Below, one piece after another: positions 7,796 to 16,936 of a stretch of DNA of 38,896 bases. Within the stretch, counting starts at the first letter, position 1, and every line of letters starts with the position of its first letter. A model generated the notes under the pieces. It was given only the letters and a program-made list of their open reading frames with translations, had not been told where the DNA came from and ran no database searches. Both the position numbers and the translations under genes were made by a program. Origin of the DNA: an uncultured Prevotella sp. (GTDB taxonomy: Bacteria; Bacteroidota; Bacteroidia; Bacteroidales; Bacteroidaceae); assembly GCA_900316295.1 (NCBI GenBank), contig ONCJ01000018.1, positions 1,408-40,303 on the forward strand, in the 5' to 3' direction.

Positions 7796-9322
7796 ATGAA
7801 GAATCTACTAAGAAACATCTCAATGATGGCAATGGTCGTAGCATCCATGGCATGTAGCGGAGGCGACGACGGCGACAAAGGAGGAGGAAGCAGCGGCGGT
7901 GGTGGCTCCACACCCCAAACGAAAACACCAAACCGCACGATTGCTTTTCCTGGAGCTGACGGAGGAGCAAGTAACATAACAGGCGGTGCTGGTGGAAACG
8001 TATATATTGTCAATAATCTGGAAGATTCTGGTTTGGGAAGTCTACGTAACGCCCTGCAAGGTGACAATCGCACCATCGTATTCGCCGTTGGTGGACAGAT
8101 AAACCTAAAGAGTAAACTAACCATCTCAGCATCAAACATCACCATAGCTGGACAGACCGCTCCTGGCGACGGAATAACTATAGCAGGCTATCCTGTGTTT
8201 ATATCTGGAAGCAATGTAATACTGCGTTTCCTTAGATTCAGGATGGGAGATGAAAATATTAACAAAGCCAACTTCGTAGCATCAGATGGTGATGCATTAG
8301 GCGCAAAAGACTGCAACAAAATTATGATTGACCACTGCTCAATATCATGGTCAACCGATGAGTGCGCATCCTTCTCAAGGGTAAAGAACTTCACCATGCA
8401 ATACTGCTTCATTACAGAGAGCATGAAACTGGCTGGCCACGAGAAAGGCAATCATGGATATGGAGGTATATGGGGCGGAAGCAACGCAACCTACCACCAC
8501 AACCTCATAGCCAACCACGATTCGCGCAATCCACGATTTGATCACAGCTACGTTGGAAGAACATACTGTGGTCCTATCGACTATTATAATAACGTGGTAT
8601 ACGGATGGGGCGGCAACTCGACATACGGTGGCGAGACTGGCACAAGCAACATTTTCCACATCAATATGCAAAACAACTACTACAAGCCTCTTTCATCATC
8701 CAGTCATAAAGACAGACTTATAGAAATAACCACTGCATGCAGTAACTGTAATTCAACAGCGCCATGTCATGCGACACCCGGAAAATTCTACCTGAGTGGA
8801 AACTATGTCAACGGCACTGCAAACAAGGACTGGAACGGAGTGGATTTTGGGAAAAGTACGAAACTAAGCGGGACAACATATACAGACAATCGTACAGATG
8901 CTGAACTTACCAATATGGCCAAGCTAACAGAACGCTACACGTCTGGACTGACAGCAGGCTCATTCATGGAATCTGCTACGGAAGCATACAATTCCGTTCT
9001 TAATTACGCTGGTGCATCCAAGAAACGTGACGCAGTAGATGAAAGAATTATTACTCAGGTAAAGAATGGAACAGGTAAAATTATAGACTCTCAGAACGAT
9101 GTCGGAGGATTCCCGACACTCGTATCAGGAACGGCTCCGAAAGACACCGATGAAGACGGAATACCTGACACTTGGGAAACTACCAACGGCTTAAATCCAA
9201 ACCTAAAGGCTGATGGTGCACAATATATCATTACCGACAAATATACAAACCTCGAGGTTTACCTCAACTCGTTGGTAACCGACTGTTTTCCTGCAGCAGC
9301 CAAAGCTGGAGTAATAAAATAG
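7796..9322 (+). CDS. Pectate lyase-like surface lipoprotein (PL1-type beta-helix)
   Basis: The protein has 508 residues. The lipoprotein signal ends at VASMAC (Cys20), followed by an acidic and then Gly/Ser-rich linker (GGDDGDKGGGSSGGGGS). The body is a right-handed beta-helix starting near residue 45 (FPGADGGASNITGG). Family marks are IMIDHCSISWSTDE (about 170-185), equivalent to the vWiDHcs motif, and SRNPRFDHSY (about 243-252), equivalent to the catalytic Arg region. Near residue 448 the stretch DTDEDGIPDTWE is a calcium-binding EF-hand-like loop, common at the C-terminal end of Bacteroidetes lyases. It should cleave pectate by beta-elimination at the cell surface; exact substrate is unproved. 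It has its own promoter and terminator with no SusCD partner, so it is a single-gene unit beside, not part of, the xylan loci. Confidence 0.85.
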   Translation: MKNLLRNISMMAMVVASMACSGGDDGDKGGGSSGGGGSTPQTKTPNRTIAFPGADGGASNITGGAGGNVYIVNNLEDSGLGSLRNALQGDNRTIVFAVGGQINLKSKLTISASNITIAGQTAPGDGITIAGYPVFISGSNVILRFLRFRMGDENINKANFVASDGDALGAKDCNKIMIDHCSISWSTDECASFSRVKNFTMQYCFITESMKLAGHEKGNHGYGGIWGGSNATYHHNLIANHDSRNPRFDHSYVGRTYCGPIDYYNNVVYGWGGNSTYGGETGTSNIFHINMQNNYYKPLSSSSHKDRLIEITTACSNCNSTAPCHATPGKFYLSGNYVNGTANKDWNGVDFGKSTKLSGTTYTDNRTDAELTNMAKLTERYTSGLTAGSFMESATEAYNSVLNYAGASKKRDAVDERIITQVKNGTGKIIDSQNDVGGFPTLVSGTAPKDTDEDGIPDTWETTNGLNPNLKADGAQYIITDKYTNLEVYLNSLVTDCFPAAAKAGVIK

Positions 9323-9370
9323 CTTTTACACAAGACACAATGTAGCAGGAGAAGCATTACGGAGAAGCAA

Positions 9371-9401
9371 TTCGGGCGGACACTCAGCATGTCCGCCCGA
9401 A
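9371..9401 (+). terminator. Terminator of the pectate lyase gene
   Basis: A perfect 12-bp stem, TTCGGGCGGACA (9371-9382) with TGTCCGCCCGAA (9390-9401), 7-nt loop, followed by TTTCATTTTATT. Its stem is almost identical to the terminator at 9726-9754. Confidence 0.85.
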
Positions 9402-9435
9402 TTTCATTTTATTAGGAAACCATATTATATCCCCT

Positions 9436-9654
9436 CTATGTATGGATTCTTAGATGCGCGTGCTTTATTTCGTCTAACGTATCTGGCGAGATCACACCCT
9501 CATTCCATAATTTGTCAAGCTTTTGATCAAGCCTCTCCCGATAATAGCGGCACAAGACCTCTTTCATTTCTGAAAGACTCTGCTCATCAGAATTTACTTC
9601 AAACATCCTAAGAAGATGCAGCTGTATTGGATTAAATATCGTACGTGTCTCCAT
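9436..9654 (-). CDS. Small helical protein of unknown function
   Basis: About 72 residues from METRTIFNPIQLHLLRMF, followed by SLSEMKEVLCRYYRERLDQK and the end LWNEGVISPDTLDEIKHAHL. I recall similar short, charged, helical proteins in many Prevotella and Bacteroides genomes, sometimes beside PIN-type toxins; no toxin gene is present here, so an antitoxin role is only a guess. The frame extends upstream to a TTG at 9678, but that codon overlaps the -7 box, so translation must start later. ATG 9654 is preferred because AGAAAGGA lies 7 nt before it; ATG 9660 is possible. Confidence 0.65.
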   Translation of the reverse strand: METRTIFNPIQLHLLRMFEVNSDEQSLSEMKEVLCRYYRERLDQKLDKLWNEGVISPDTLDEIKHAHLRIHT

Positions 9655-9675
9655 AATCATTTCCTTTCTCATTTG

Positions 9676-9707
9676 CAAAGATAAAAAGATCTTTTTATAC
9701 CACCAAA
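9676..9707 (-). promoter_or_regulatory. Promoter of the small 9436-9654 gene
   Basis: On the minus strand, TTTG (9707-9704), 20 nt, then TATCTTTG (9683-9676). This matches the -33/-7 consensus exactly. Transcription would begin close to 9670, giving a leader of 10-16 nt and ruling out the upstream TTG start. Confidence 0.8.
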
Positions 9708-9725
9708 CAAAATGGGGAAAAACAA

Positions 9726-9754
9726 TCGGGCGGACACGTCGTGTGTCCGCCCGA
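9726..9754 (-). terminator. Terminator of the 16683-9785 SusCD operon
   Basis: A perfect 12-bp stem, TCGGGCGGACAC (9726-9737) with GTGTCCGCCCGA (9743-9754), 5-nt loop. On the minus strand it is followed by TTGTTTTTCCCC. It lies about 30 nt after the stop of the lipoprotein gene. Confidence 0.85.
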
Positions 9755-9784
9755 AAGACTTATAGGGACAAATTTCTCTTACAA

Positions 9785-11362
9785 TTATTTAATCCAGCGT
9801 GGATCACCACACTTATTTGCCTTCAAATCATCACTACCTACAGTTAAATCACCACTATCGTAACCTGCATACTGAGGGTCATAAGCAGAGCCAGCATTAT
9901 CATAATACTTGGCTGTAACACCTTCTTCCTTAGTACTCTCCACAAAGTTTGGAGATGCATAATAGTTGTTATTTTCAAATGTCGGTGTCTGGAATGGGGT
10001 AAAGTTTGCAAACAATCCCTTAGAGTTTGTTACATTATTATTGGTGAATACTATTGAAGCCCCATTTCTAATGTAGAGAACTCCCTTACCAGAAGTATTC
10101 ATGCCATCGAGCGTACAATGATCAATGATTGCTGCTGGAGAAACACCATTTACAGACTTCGCATCAGCACGTATGAACGAGTCACCACCTGATACTTTGT
10201 AGAAGGTACTATTAGTGATCTTCAGCGTCTTGAACACTCCTCCCTGAATGTCAACGAAACGCTGTGACAATGGCATGTCATGAACGATACAGTTATTGAT
10301 TGTTATGTCAATGGCCAGATTTACCTTACCATCAAAGATAAAGTCCTTTGTATATCCCTTTATCTCACAATCTTCAATCTTCAGCGTCCTTGTTTGCCCT
10401 GCTGTGGAACCTGTATAGTCGAAGGCGATACCTGCATCTTTATTTCCATCAAGTACAATCTGCGTCATTTCAATATCGGCATCTTTCAATACGAATGCCG
10501 CCTGAATCACCGCACGATCATAAGAGCGTACAGACTTGAATGATACATTCTTTGTCAGGGTATAGGTACCTATCTTACCTTCGTCATTAAGCATAGTGTA
10601 TGTTCCTGGCATAAATGCAAAGGCATCGCCATCCTCAGCCGCATCAAGTTTAGCCTTCAAATCATCACCAGGCTTTACAACAATAGCACCGCCAAGGTCA
10701 ATTGCCGTCTTAGCTTTGATTGTTCCACGAGTCTTCTCTCCATTCTTGAGCACGAACGTGTAAGTCTGCTCTGGAGTCAGTCCAGAGATTGTCTTAGCAC
10801 CAGCAGCAACTTCATCAGCTGTGACAGGATACTCTACATCACCAGGTGTAACGAATACAGAAGTAGCATGCTGACCTGCAGGCCAACGTATGGTAATGGA
10901 AGTTGCAGTAATATCATTTTCCTCATCTACATCGAAGAGTATTTGCTCCGCATCGGTCTGTACGACAGCCGTGCTCCACTTGGAATCTCTGTCTTCGTCA
11001 CCTTCAGTAACAGCCTTAACACGCACTGAATAGAAAGTCTCACCTTCAAGACCTTCTACCGTATAGGTGACGGTAGGGCCAGAGCCTGCGGTGATGCCTG
11101 TGATTACCCTTACAGGAGTGCCAGTGAACTCCATATTCTCATCATTAGCATACACCTCAACAGTATAGCTGTCAGCATCAGACTTGTTCCACTCCAACTT
11201 GATATTGGTCTTATTGATGACCTTAGCAGAGAAAGCCACTGGAGCGAAGTTCCTATCAAGAACAAGACTTGTAATCTCATCCATCGGATCGCTACAGGAA
11301 CTCATGCCGAGAACGGCAATGAGTCCAATAGCGAATATTGATAATTTCTTAAGACTTTTCAT
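9785..11362 (-). CDS. Surface lipoprotein with two Fn3-like domains and a DUF4957/DUF5123-type beta-solenoid
   Basis: The protein has 525 residues with a lipoprotein signal (AVLGMSSC, Cys23) followed by acidic SDPMDE, the type of signal that favours the outer face. Residues about 38-128 and 135-220 look like fibronectin type III folds (NKTNIKLEWNKSDADSYTVEV; TATSITIRWPAGQHATSVFV). The remainder, from about 225, is a solenoid-like region with repeated short strands (IEMTQIVLDGNKDAGIAFDY; FTNNNVTNSKGLF), ending GDPRWIK, as in proteins annotated DUF4957/DUF5123. It lies 25 nt after a SusD gene, in the SusE/F or surface glycan-binding position. It probably binds the polysaccharide imported by the pair; catalysis cannot be excluded. 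Ligand unknown. Confidence 0.8.
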   Translation of the reverse strand: MKSLKKLSIFAIGLIAVLGMSSCSDPMDEITSLVLDRNFAPVAFSAKVINKTNIKLEWNKSDADSYTVEVYANDENMEFTGTPVRVITGITAGSGPTVTYTVEGLEGETFYSVRVKAVTEGDEDRDSKWSTAVVQTDAEQILFDVDEENDITATSITIRWPAGQHATSVFVTPGDVEYPVTADEVAAGAKTISGLTPEQTYTFVLKNGEKTRGTIKAKTAIDLGGAIVVKPGDDLKAKLDAAEDGDAFAFMPGTYTMLNDEGKIGTYTLTKNVSFKSVRSYDRAVIQAAFVLKDADIEMTQIVLDGNKDAGIAFDYTGSTAGQTRTLKIEDCEIKGYTKDFIFDGKVNLAIDITINNCIVHDMPLSQRFVDIQGGVFKTLKITNSTFYKVSGGDSFIRADAKSVNGVSPAAIIDHCTLDGMNTSGKGVLYIRNGASIVFTNNNVTNSKGLFANFTPFQTPTFENNNYYASPNFVESTKEEGVTAKYYDNAGSAYDPQYAGYDSGDLTVGSDDLKANKCGDPRWIK

Positions 11363-11387
11363 AAATCTATTTTTTTCAGTATTATAT

Positions 11388-13343
11388 TTAGTAACCGAGC
11401 CAAGAGTTGTTTAGCTTGCCATTACTCTTGTCAACAAACGTTTGCCATATTGGCCAAATTGCATGGGTACTCGGAGTATTTATATAGAGACCGTTGATGA
11501 AGTCATCCTTAATTTTGAGAGTTCCATCACTTGAGGCCTTCAACCATGTCTCCTTGGTCCACTCTGTACCAGTGTCATCATCTGTGACATCAGTCAGCTC
11601 CTTGTCATAGCTAATCTTGAGAGCCTGACCTATATCATCGGTATTACCATGATTGAGTCCGTAAACGATTAGCGTTTCGTCTGCTACAGGTGTGTCAAAC
11701 ACCTCGGCTCCCTCTGGGATGATAGTCTTCTTAATATCATTCACTATCTGACCAGTTTCAGCATCAACTCTCTTTCCTGCCTTTGTATGGTATATGATAT
11801 AGTAGAGATTGTCTGGTAAATCAGCATAGTCTCCTTCGCGATTAGCAAGGTCTCTCAGCTTTTGCTTTGCCTCCGCCATCTTCTGATCGATGAGATTCCA
11901 GCGAACCAGGTCTGCCTTGCGAAGCATCTCACCAGCGAACTCAAACGCACGCTGCTCTACGATTCCATCGAAGAATGCGTCCTCACTTGCTGTATACTTC
12001 TGACGCAATAGATTTACCTTGTCAGAAGGTAGCACACGACTCAACACCGGCTCCATACAACTCCACGCCTTAGATATGTTATGAAGTGCATTGTAAGACT
12101 CTGCAGCCATCAGATAAACATCAGCAAGACGCATGTACTGGAAGTTTACACCATCATCATTATTAGAAGTAACCCTACGGTTCATCCACTCATAACGCAA
12201 CTTGCCGAAACACCACTTACTTACACTCTCCAGATCTTGGACGGCAATCTCATCGTTACTCCAACGATAGGGAACACATGTGATATTGCGACGAACATCA
12301 TCAACATCATAATCATAGAAAAGTGTTGGCATTGGTCCATTAACACCTCCTTGAGGTTGACCTGTATACTGATCCTTAGCATTGTGCTTTACACCAAAAG
12401 TGTACAACACACGACCACGTCCATCGGAGAAAGGAATCTCCCAAAGCGACTCTTCACCTGCAGATACATCGTCTTGACACAATCTACGGAAGTTCTCTTC
12501 AAACGAGAGTTGACTCAAAGGTTTGCAATTATCTATAACTAACTGGCATTCTTCAGCTGCAAGACGATACATATTCTCAGATGAAAGATCAGGATCGTTA
12601 CTCTTACGAACAGTACCATCAGCACGATAACTATAGCCGCCAGCATATAAAGCCGTACGGGCACGAAGTCCTCTTGCAAAAGCTTGACTTACACGCTCTA
12701 CAGATTTTGTTCTGCTGTCACCATTTGGCCACGAGAGATGATTCTCTGCATATTCCAAATCATCAAGAAGTCGCTTGTAAATGGTGTCACGATCACATCG
12801 TTCTACGTACATTGTTTCCTTAGTAATTGGCTCAAAGCGATAAGGAACATCACCCCATCCTTTTATTAGGTCTAAGTAAAGAACTGCCCGAAGGGTCATA
12901 GCTTCTGCCTTCAAGGATGCCATCTCCTTACGATTCTCTGGGTCACCGTTCTTATCAATAGCATCAATTACCATGTTTGCACGCTCTATTCCCTCATAGA
13001 ACTTGGCGTAAGCATTTGTCTCAGTGTTCATCTGGGAATTGTTCGGCGTAGCATTGTACGCAGCAAGGTCGTTCTTAGCTCCATCTGGTGTTTTAGCCAA
13101 GGTAGGAGAGTTAAGAATCTCAATGTCAGTATTCAAACCATAATATGGAGTGAATCGTCCACGATAGGAGTTAGTCTCACCGAACGACTGGTGAATTGCC
13201 ATTATAGCAGACTCCGCCAGTTTCTCAGTATATCCAACAACCTCGGGCTCCAAAGCCGACTGATTTGGTGCGTCCATATCACAGGATGTAAGTGCGCCAA
13301 CCATCGCTAAGGACAAAACAGATATATTAAAAATCTTTTTCAT
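11388..13343 (-). CDS. SusD/RagB-family glycan-binding lipoprotein
   Basis: This is the lid subunit of a SusCD importer. The 651-residue protein has a lipobox at VGALTSC (Cys21) followed by DMDAPNQS. Typical SusD segments are EGIERANMVIDAID, MTLRAVLYLDLIKGWGDVPYR (TPR helix with the xLRAxxYxDLxxxWGdvP pattern), RLADVYLMAAESYNAL and the C-terminal RAFEFAGEMLRKADLVRW. It is longer than most SusD proteins (about 550), with an extra C-terminal segment of about 100 residues after the RWN motif. It starts 22 nt after its SusC gene. The substrate is not predictable from sequence alone. Confidence 0.92.
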   Translation of the reverse strand: MKKIFNISVLSLAMVGALTSCDMDAPNQSALEPEVVGYTEKLAESAIMAIHQSFGETNSYRGRFTPYYGLNTDIEILNSPTLAKTPDGAKNDLAAYNATPNNSQMNTETNAYAKFYEGIERANMVIDAIDKNGDPENRKEMASLKAEAMTLRAVLYLDLIKGWGDVPYRFEPITKETMYVERCDRDTIYKRLLDDLEYAENHLSWPNGDSRTKSVERVSQAFARGLRARTALYAGGYSYRADGTVRKSNDPDLSSENMYRLAAEECQLVIDNCKPLSQLSFEENFRRLCQDDVSAGEESLWEIPFSDGRGRVLYTFGVKHNAKDQYTGQPQGGVNGPMPTLFYDYDVDDVRRNITCVPYRWSNDEIAVQDLESVSKWCFGKLRYEWMNRRVTSNNDDGVNFQYMRLADVYLMAAESYNALHNISKAWSCMEPVLSRVLPSDKVNLLRQKYTASEDAFFDGIVEQRAFEFAGEMLRKADLVRWNLIDQKMAEAKQKLRDLANREGDYADLPDNLYYIIYHTKAGKRVDAETGQIVNDIKKTIIPEGAEVFDTPVADETLIVYGLNHGNTDDIGQALKISYDKELTDVTDDDTGTEWTKETWLKASSDGTLKIKDDFINGLYINTPSTHAIWPIWQTFVDKSNGKLNNSWLGY

Positions 13344-13365
13344 ATTTTTCTTGTTGATTGTTGTT

Positions 13366-16300
13366 TTAGAAATTCAAGTTAAGACCAATTACGAACTGGC
13401 GACTCTTTGGATATGCAGAGTAGTCTACACCCGGAGACAGATTCGTCTTACGCATTGTAGAAACCTCAGGGTCGTAACCCGAATAGCTTGTGATACAGAA
13501 CACATTATATACAGTGGTGTAGAAACGTAAGTTGCTAAGTCCGATACGCTTCACGAGCTGTTGAGGAACTGTATATCCCAAGGTCAGAGTATTCAGACGG
13601 AGGAAAGAACCATCTTCAACTGCCCAGTCAGAGAATACCATACGATCTGTATATGGAGAGAACATGGTGGTATTGGCATTCAATGCACGGAGCATGTCCG
13701 GGTCATTGCATATAGTACCATCCTCAGCCAAGTTTGTCCAACGCTTACCTTCACACATAGAGCTCAACATATTACGATACTGGTACTTTCCTGTAGTTGA
13801 GAATTCTATCTTGTTTGCATTATAGATATCGTTGCCAACACTGAAATTAAAATTCGCACTAAGATCAAATCCATATGCGCGAGCATTGATAGTGAATCCA
13901 CCTGTAAAATCAGGATTTGCATTACCGATAACTGTTCTGTCAGCAACAGAGATTTTTCCACCATCTTTAGCAACTACTGAATTATCAGAATTCTTCAGCC
14001 ATGCCATCGTTGGGTTACCATCTGCATCAAGAATAGGATTGCCGTCTGCGTCAAGAACTTCTCCCCAATGCTGAGTGGTACACTCCAACTTCATAGTACC
14101 AGGACGTGGGGCACCTACTATTGCTGTTACATCAGCTACACCATCCTTCAAGATCCACTTTTTACTTGATTCGTCATATCCAACAAAGTCGTCAACCTCA
14201 TATCGACCAGCGAACTTATAGCCGTACATTTCGCCTACAGAACCTCCTGTAGCTATCCAGAAGTCATCTCCAATCTCAGAAGATGCCCACCAGCTCTCAT
14301 AACCGAAGTTGTCCATAATACCAAGGCTCTTAATCTTAGACTTGTTGAAACCAATGTTTGCACTGATGTCAAGTCCCCAGTCTTTCTTGTTTATAGCATG
14401 GTATGTGAAAGAAGCCTCAATTCCCTTATTTTCAGTCTTACCCATGTTACGATACTGGTTGTCATATCCTGTTCCTGCGGTCTTGAAGGCAATAAGCAGG
14501 TCCTTTGTTGTATTCAAGTATGCCTCAACGGTACCATTCAGTTTACCACGCAGGATTGTGAAGTCGAGACCGATGTTACGAGTGATTGTTGTCTCCCACT
14601 TCAAATCTGGATTAGACATAAACTTAGAAGGTGCCCAGTAGCTTTCGATACCGTTAATCCAAGAGGTCTTGTTTATCTCATATACCTGAGCCAACTGACC
14701 TGAAGGAATATTGTTGTTACCTGCAGTACCATAGCTCAAGCGGAGCTTCAAGTCATCGAGCCAGCCCTTGGTACCATCCATGAATTTCTCAGAAGATATA
14801 CGCCATGCAAAAGCTGCTGATGGGAAGTAGCCCCAACGGTTACTCTTGTTGAACTTGGAAGAGGCATCTGCACGGAACGTAGCACTCAACAGATACTTAT
14901 CCATGAAGTTGTAGTTAGCACGTCCGAAGTAAGACAGAAGCTTGTCATCTGGATAGAAATAGTCTTGTATCTGATAAGGTGTTCCCTGATTTGTAAGCTT
15001 CCATGCATCCTCAGCTGTATAGTTCTCTGGGAAGCCGTGAGCGATATCAGTATCAGTGCGCTGCTTTGTAATCACATACTCGTGACCAACCATAACATTC
15101 AAACTATGTGGGCTCTCCTTGCCAAAAATCTTCTTGAAGTCGTAGCTGATTGTATTGGTGTTACGGAAGCGATGACGATTCTGATCTGCAAGCTGAATTG
15201 CTGGCAAACCTTGGTTCTCGCTCGATGGCACGTTCTTGATGTAGTATGTGGTAAGTCCCCAGAAACGCTGGTCAAAGTTCTTGTAGTCATCATAACCAAA
15301 CTCTGTCTTAACCTTGAAGTTCTTGAAGATCTCCCAGCCAAAGCTACCAGCCAAGTTCAGGTTCTTACGCTCCTGCTTACGGTCATTGTCCCAAACCGAA
15401 GTTACTGGATGATAAAGGTTACCAAGATCATCGTCTGCAGAACCCTCGTCAGATGTAAGATTCTTCAGAGGTATCGGTGTGTAGATAACAGAATACTTCA
15501 AGCGCTTGTCAGAATCGTACGAGGAAGTGGCGTCGTTAGCACCACCACCACGAATATCCGTCTCAGAGTAACGAGCCTGGAAATCCAACGTGGTATTCTT
15601 GGTTGGTTTGGTATTCAACTTCAAAGAGAGATTATCACGCTTATAGTTAGAACCAAGCATGATGGCCTTATCGTTCATGTGAGCATAGCTGAAAGCATAC
15701 TTAATTGTCTCAGAACCACCATTGATGTTTACGTTGTGGCTAAATGTATGACCTGTGCGACCGAAAGTAATATCCTGCCAGTCATTTGCACGTACATTAT
15801 CATAGAGGTCCAGATCCTCATAAGAACCAAAGAACTTCTCATAGTTCTTTACCGATTCACCGCTCTTGAGCTGAGACAGCTCGTACTGCCACTTGGCATA
15901 GTCCTTTGGAGACAGCACGTCAAGAGTCTTAGCAATCTTCTTCCAGCTGTAGTAAGCATTGTAGCTAACCTTCACCTTACCAGCCTGTCCGCTCTTTGTG
16001 GTAACAAGGATTACACCGTTAGCACCACGAGAACCATAGATGGCGGTAGAAGAAGCATCCTTCAGCACCGTGATATCCTCGATATCGGAAGCAGGGATGT
16101 CACTGATAGACTCAACAGGGAATCCGTCAACGATGAACAGAGGATCGTTCGACTGGGTGATAGAACCACCACCACGCACACGAATCTTCATCTCCGCATC
16201 AGGAGAACCCTCCGTAGTAGTAATCTGCACACCTGCCATCTTACCAGTCAACGCCTCAGTAGCATTAGCTACAGGCACTGCCTGCAGAGCGTCGCTGTTG

Positions 16301-16683
16301 ACAGTGGCGACAGATCCGGTCAAGTCCTTACGGCGCACAGACCCATAGCCAATAACAACGACCTCATTCAGACCCTGTGAGTCGTCATGAAGTGTCACAT
16401 TGACTGTAGACTTGCCTTGGATGTTGATGGTCTGAGTCTTCATACCTACGTAAGAGACTTCAACCGTCTTACTGTTGGTTGTCAAGGTGAAGTTACCGTC
16501 GATGTCGGTCACCGCACCATTGGCGCTGTTCGGTTCTCTAACCGTTGCACCGATGATTGGCTCACCCGCTGCGTCTACGACAGTTCCCTTGATCGTCTGC
16601 TGCGCCGATGCTGTACCTGCCATAACAAACAGGAATAGTGCTGTCAGCGCTACTCGAACAATGTTCTTTAACTTTTTAGACAT
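13366..16683 (-). CDS. SusC-family TonB-dependent outer membrane transporter
   Basis: This is the TonB-dependent channel that imports oligosaccharides with SusD. The 1105-residue protein has a signal peptide (ALFLFVMAGTASAQ) and then a carboxypeptidase-D-like repeat domain (about 28-105, IKGTVVDAAGEPIIGATV and YVGMKTQTI). The SusC signature LNEVVVIGYGSVRRKDLTG falls at about 113-131, and the plug domain ends with DASSTAIYGSRGANGVILVT. The beta-barrel ends with the aromatic residue of IGLNLNF, as required for barrel insertion. It is the first gene of the operon, with its own promoter (16783-16814) and a leader of about 90 nt containing an inverted repeat. Confidence 0.95.
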   Translation of the reverse strand: MSKKLKNIVRVALTALFLFVMAGTASAQQTIKGTVVDAAGEPIIGATVREPNSANGAVTDIDGNFTLTTNSKTVEVSYVGMKTQTINIQGKSTVNVTLHDDSQGLNEVVVIGYGSVRRKDLTGSVATVNSDALQAVPVANATEALTGKMAGVQITTTEGSPDAEMKIRVRGGGSITQSNDPLFIVDGFPVESISDIPASDIEDITVLKDASSTAIYGSRGANGVILVTTKSGQAGKVKVSYNAYYSWKKIAKTLDVLSPKDYAKWQYELSQLKSGESVKNYEKFFGSYEDLDLYDNVRANDWQDITFGRTGHTFSHNVNINGGSETIKYAFSYAHMNDKAIMLGSNYKRDNLSLKLNTKPTKNTTLDFQARYSETDIRGGGANDATSSYDSDKRLKYSVIYTPIPLKNLTSDEGSADDDLGNLYHPVTSVWDNDRKQERKNLNLAGSFGWEIFKNFKVKTEFGYDDYKNFDQRFWGLTTYYIKNVPSSENQGLPAIQLADQNRHRFRNTNTISYDFKKIFGKESPHSLNVMVGHEYVITKQRTDTDIAHGFPENYTAEDAWKLTNQGTPYQIQDYFYPDDKLLSYFGRANYNFMDKYLLSATFRADASSKFNKSNRWGYFPSAAFAWRISSEKFMDGTKGWLDDLKLRLSYGTAGNNNIPSGQLAQVYEINKTSWINGIESYWAPSKFMSNPDLKWETTITRNIGLDFTILRGKLNGTVEAYLNTTKDLLIAFKTAGTGYDNQYRNMGKTENKGIEASFTYHAINKKDWGLDISANIGFNKSKIKSLGIMDNFGYESWWASSEIGDDFWIATGGSVGEMYGYKFAGRYEVDDFVGYDESSKKWILKDGVADVTAIVGAPRPGTMKLECTTQHWGEVLDADGNPILDADGNPTMAWLKNSDNSVVAKDGGKISVADRTVIGNANPDFTGGFTINARAYGFDLSANFNFSVGNDIYNANKIEFSTTGKYQYRNMLSSMCEGKRWTNLAEDGTICNDPDMLRALNANTTMFSPYTDRMVFSDWAVEDGSFLRLNTLTLGYTVPQQLVKRIGLSNLRFYTTVYNVFCITSYSGYDPEVSTMRKTNLSPGVDYSAYPKSRQFVIGLNLNF

Positions 16684-16744
16684 AATTTGTTATTATTAGA
16701 TTAGTAAAAATTGAATTGTCAGTTCGTCTTGTTCACTGCAATTT

Positions 16745-16756
16745 ACGCTTTAGCGT
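16745..16756 (-). promoter_or_regulatory. Inverted repeat in the susC leader
   Basis: ACGCT-TT-AGCGT lies inside the predicted 5' untranslated region, about 65 nt before the SusC start. It could be a small hairpin or a protein site; evidence is limited to the symmetry. Confidence 0.3.
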
Positions 16757-16782
16757 GGTTAGTATGCAGTTATTCTAGTCCG

Positions 16783-16814
16783 CAAAAATAAACATTAAAA
16801 ATAAAACTTGCAAA
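16783..16814 (-). promoter_or_regulatory. Promoter of the 16683-9785 SusCD operon
   Basis: On the minus strand, TTTG (16814-16811), 20 nt, then TATTTTTG (16790-16783), a complete -33/-7 pair. The TGAAACA direct repeats seen at the xylan promoters are absent here, which suggests different control. Confidence 0.75.
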
Positions 16815-16885
16815 CTTTTAACAAAAAAACTTCCTCGTAATTTCTGAAAACGATTGCGGAAAAAGATGTTTTTTTTATAAAAAAA

Positions 16886-16909
16886 CGGGGCGGAATTGCT
16901 TCCGCCCCG
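16886..16909 (-). terminator. Terminator of the SusCD-SGBP-xylanase operon
   Basis: Stem CGGGGCGGAA (16886-16895) pairs with TTCCGCCCCG (16900-16909) over a 4-nt loop. On the minus strand it is followed by TTTTTTATAAAAAAAAC. It lies 27 nt after the xylanase stop and separates the two SusCD units. Confidence 0.85.
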
Positions 16910-16936
16910 CATGGGAAATGAAACTCTGTAAAGCTA

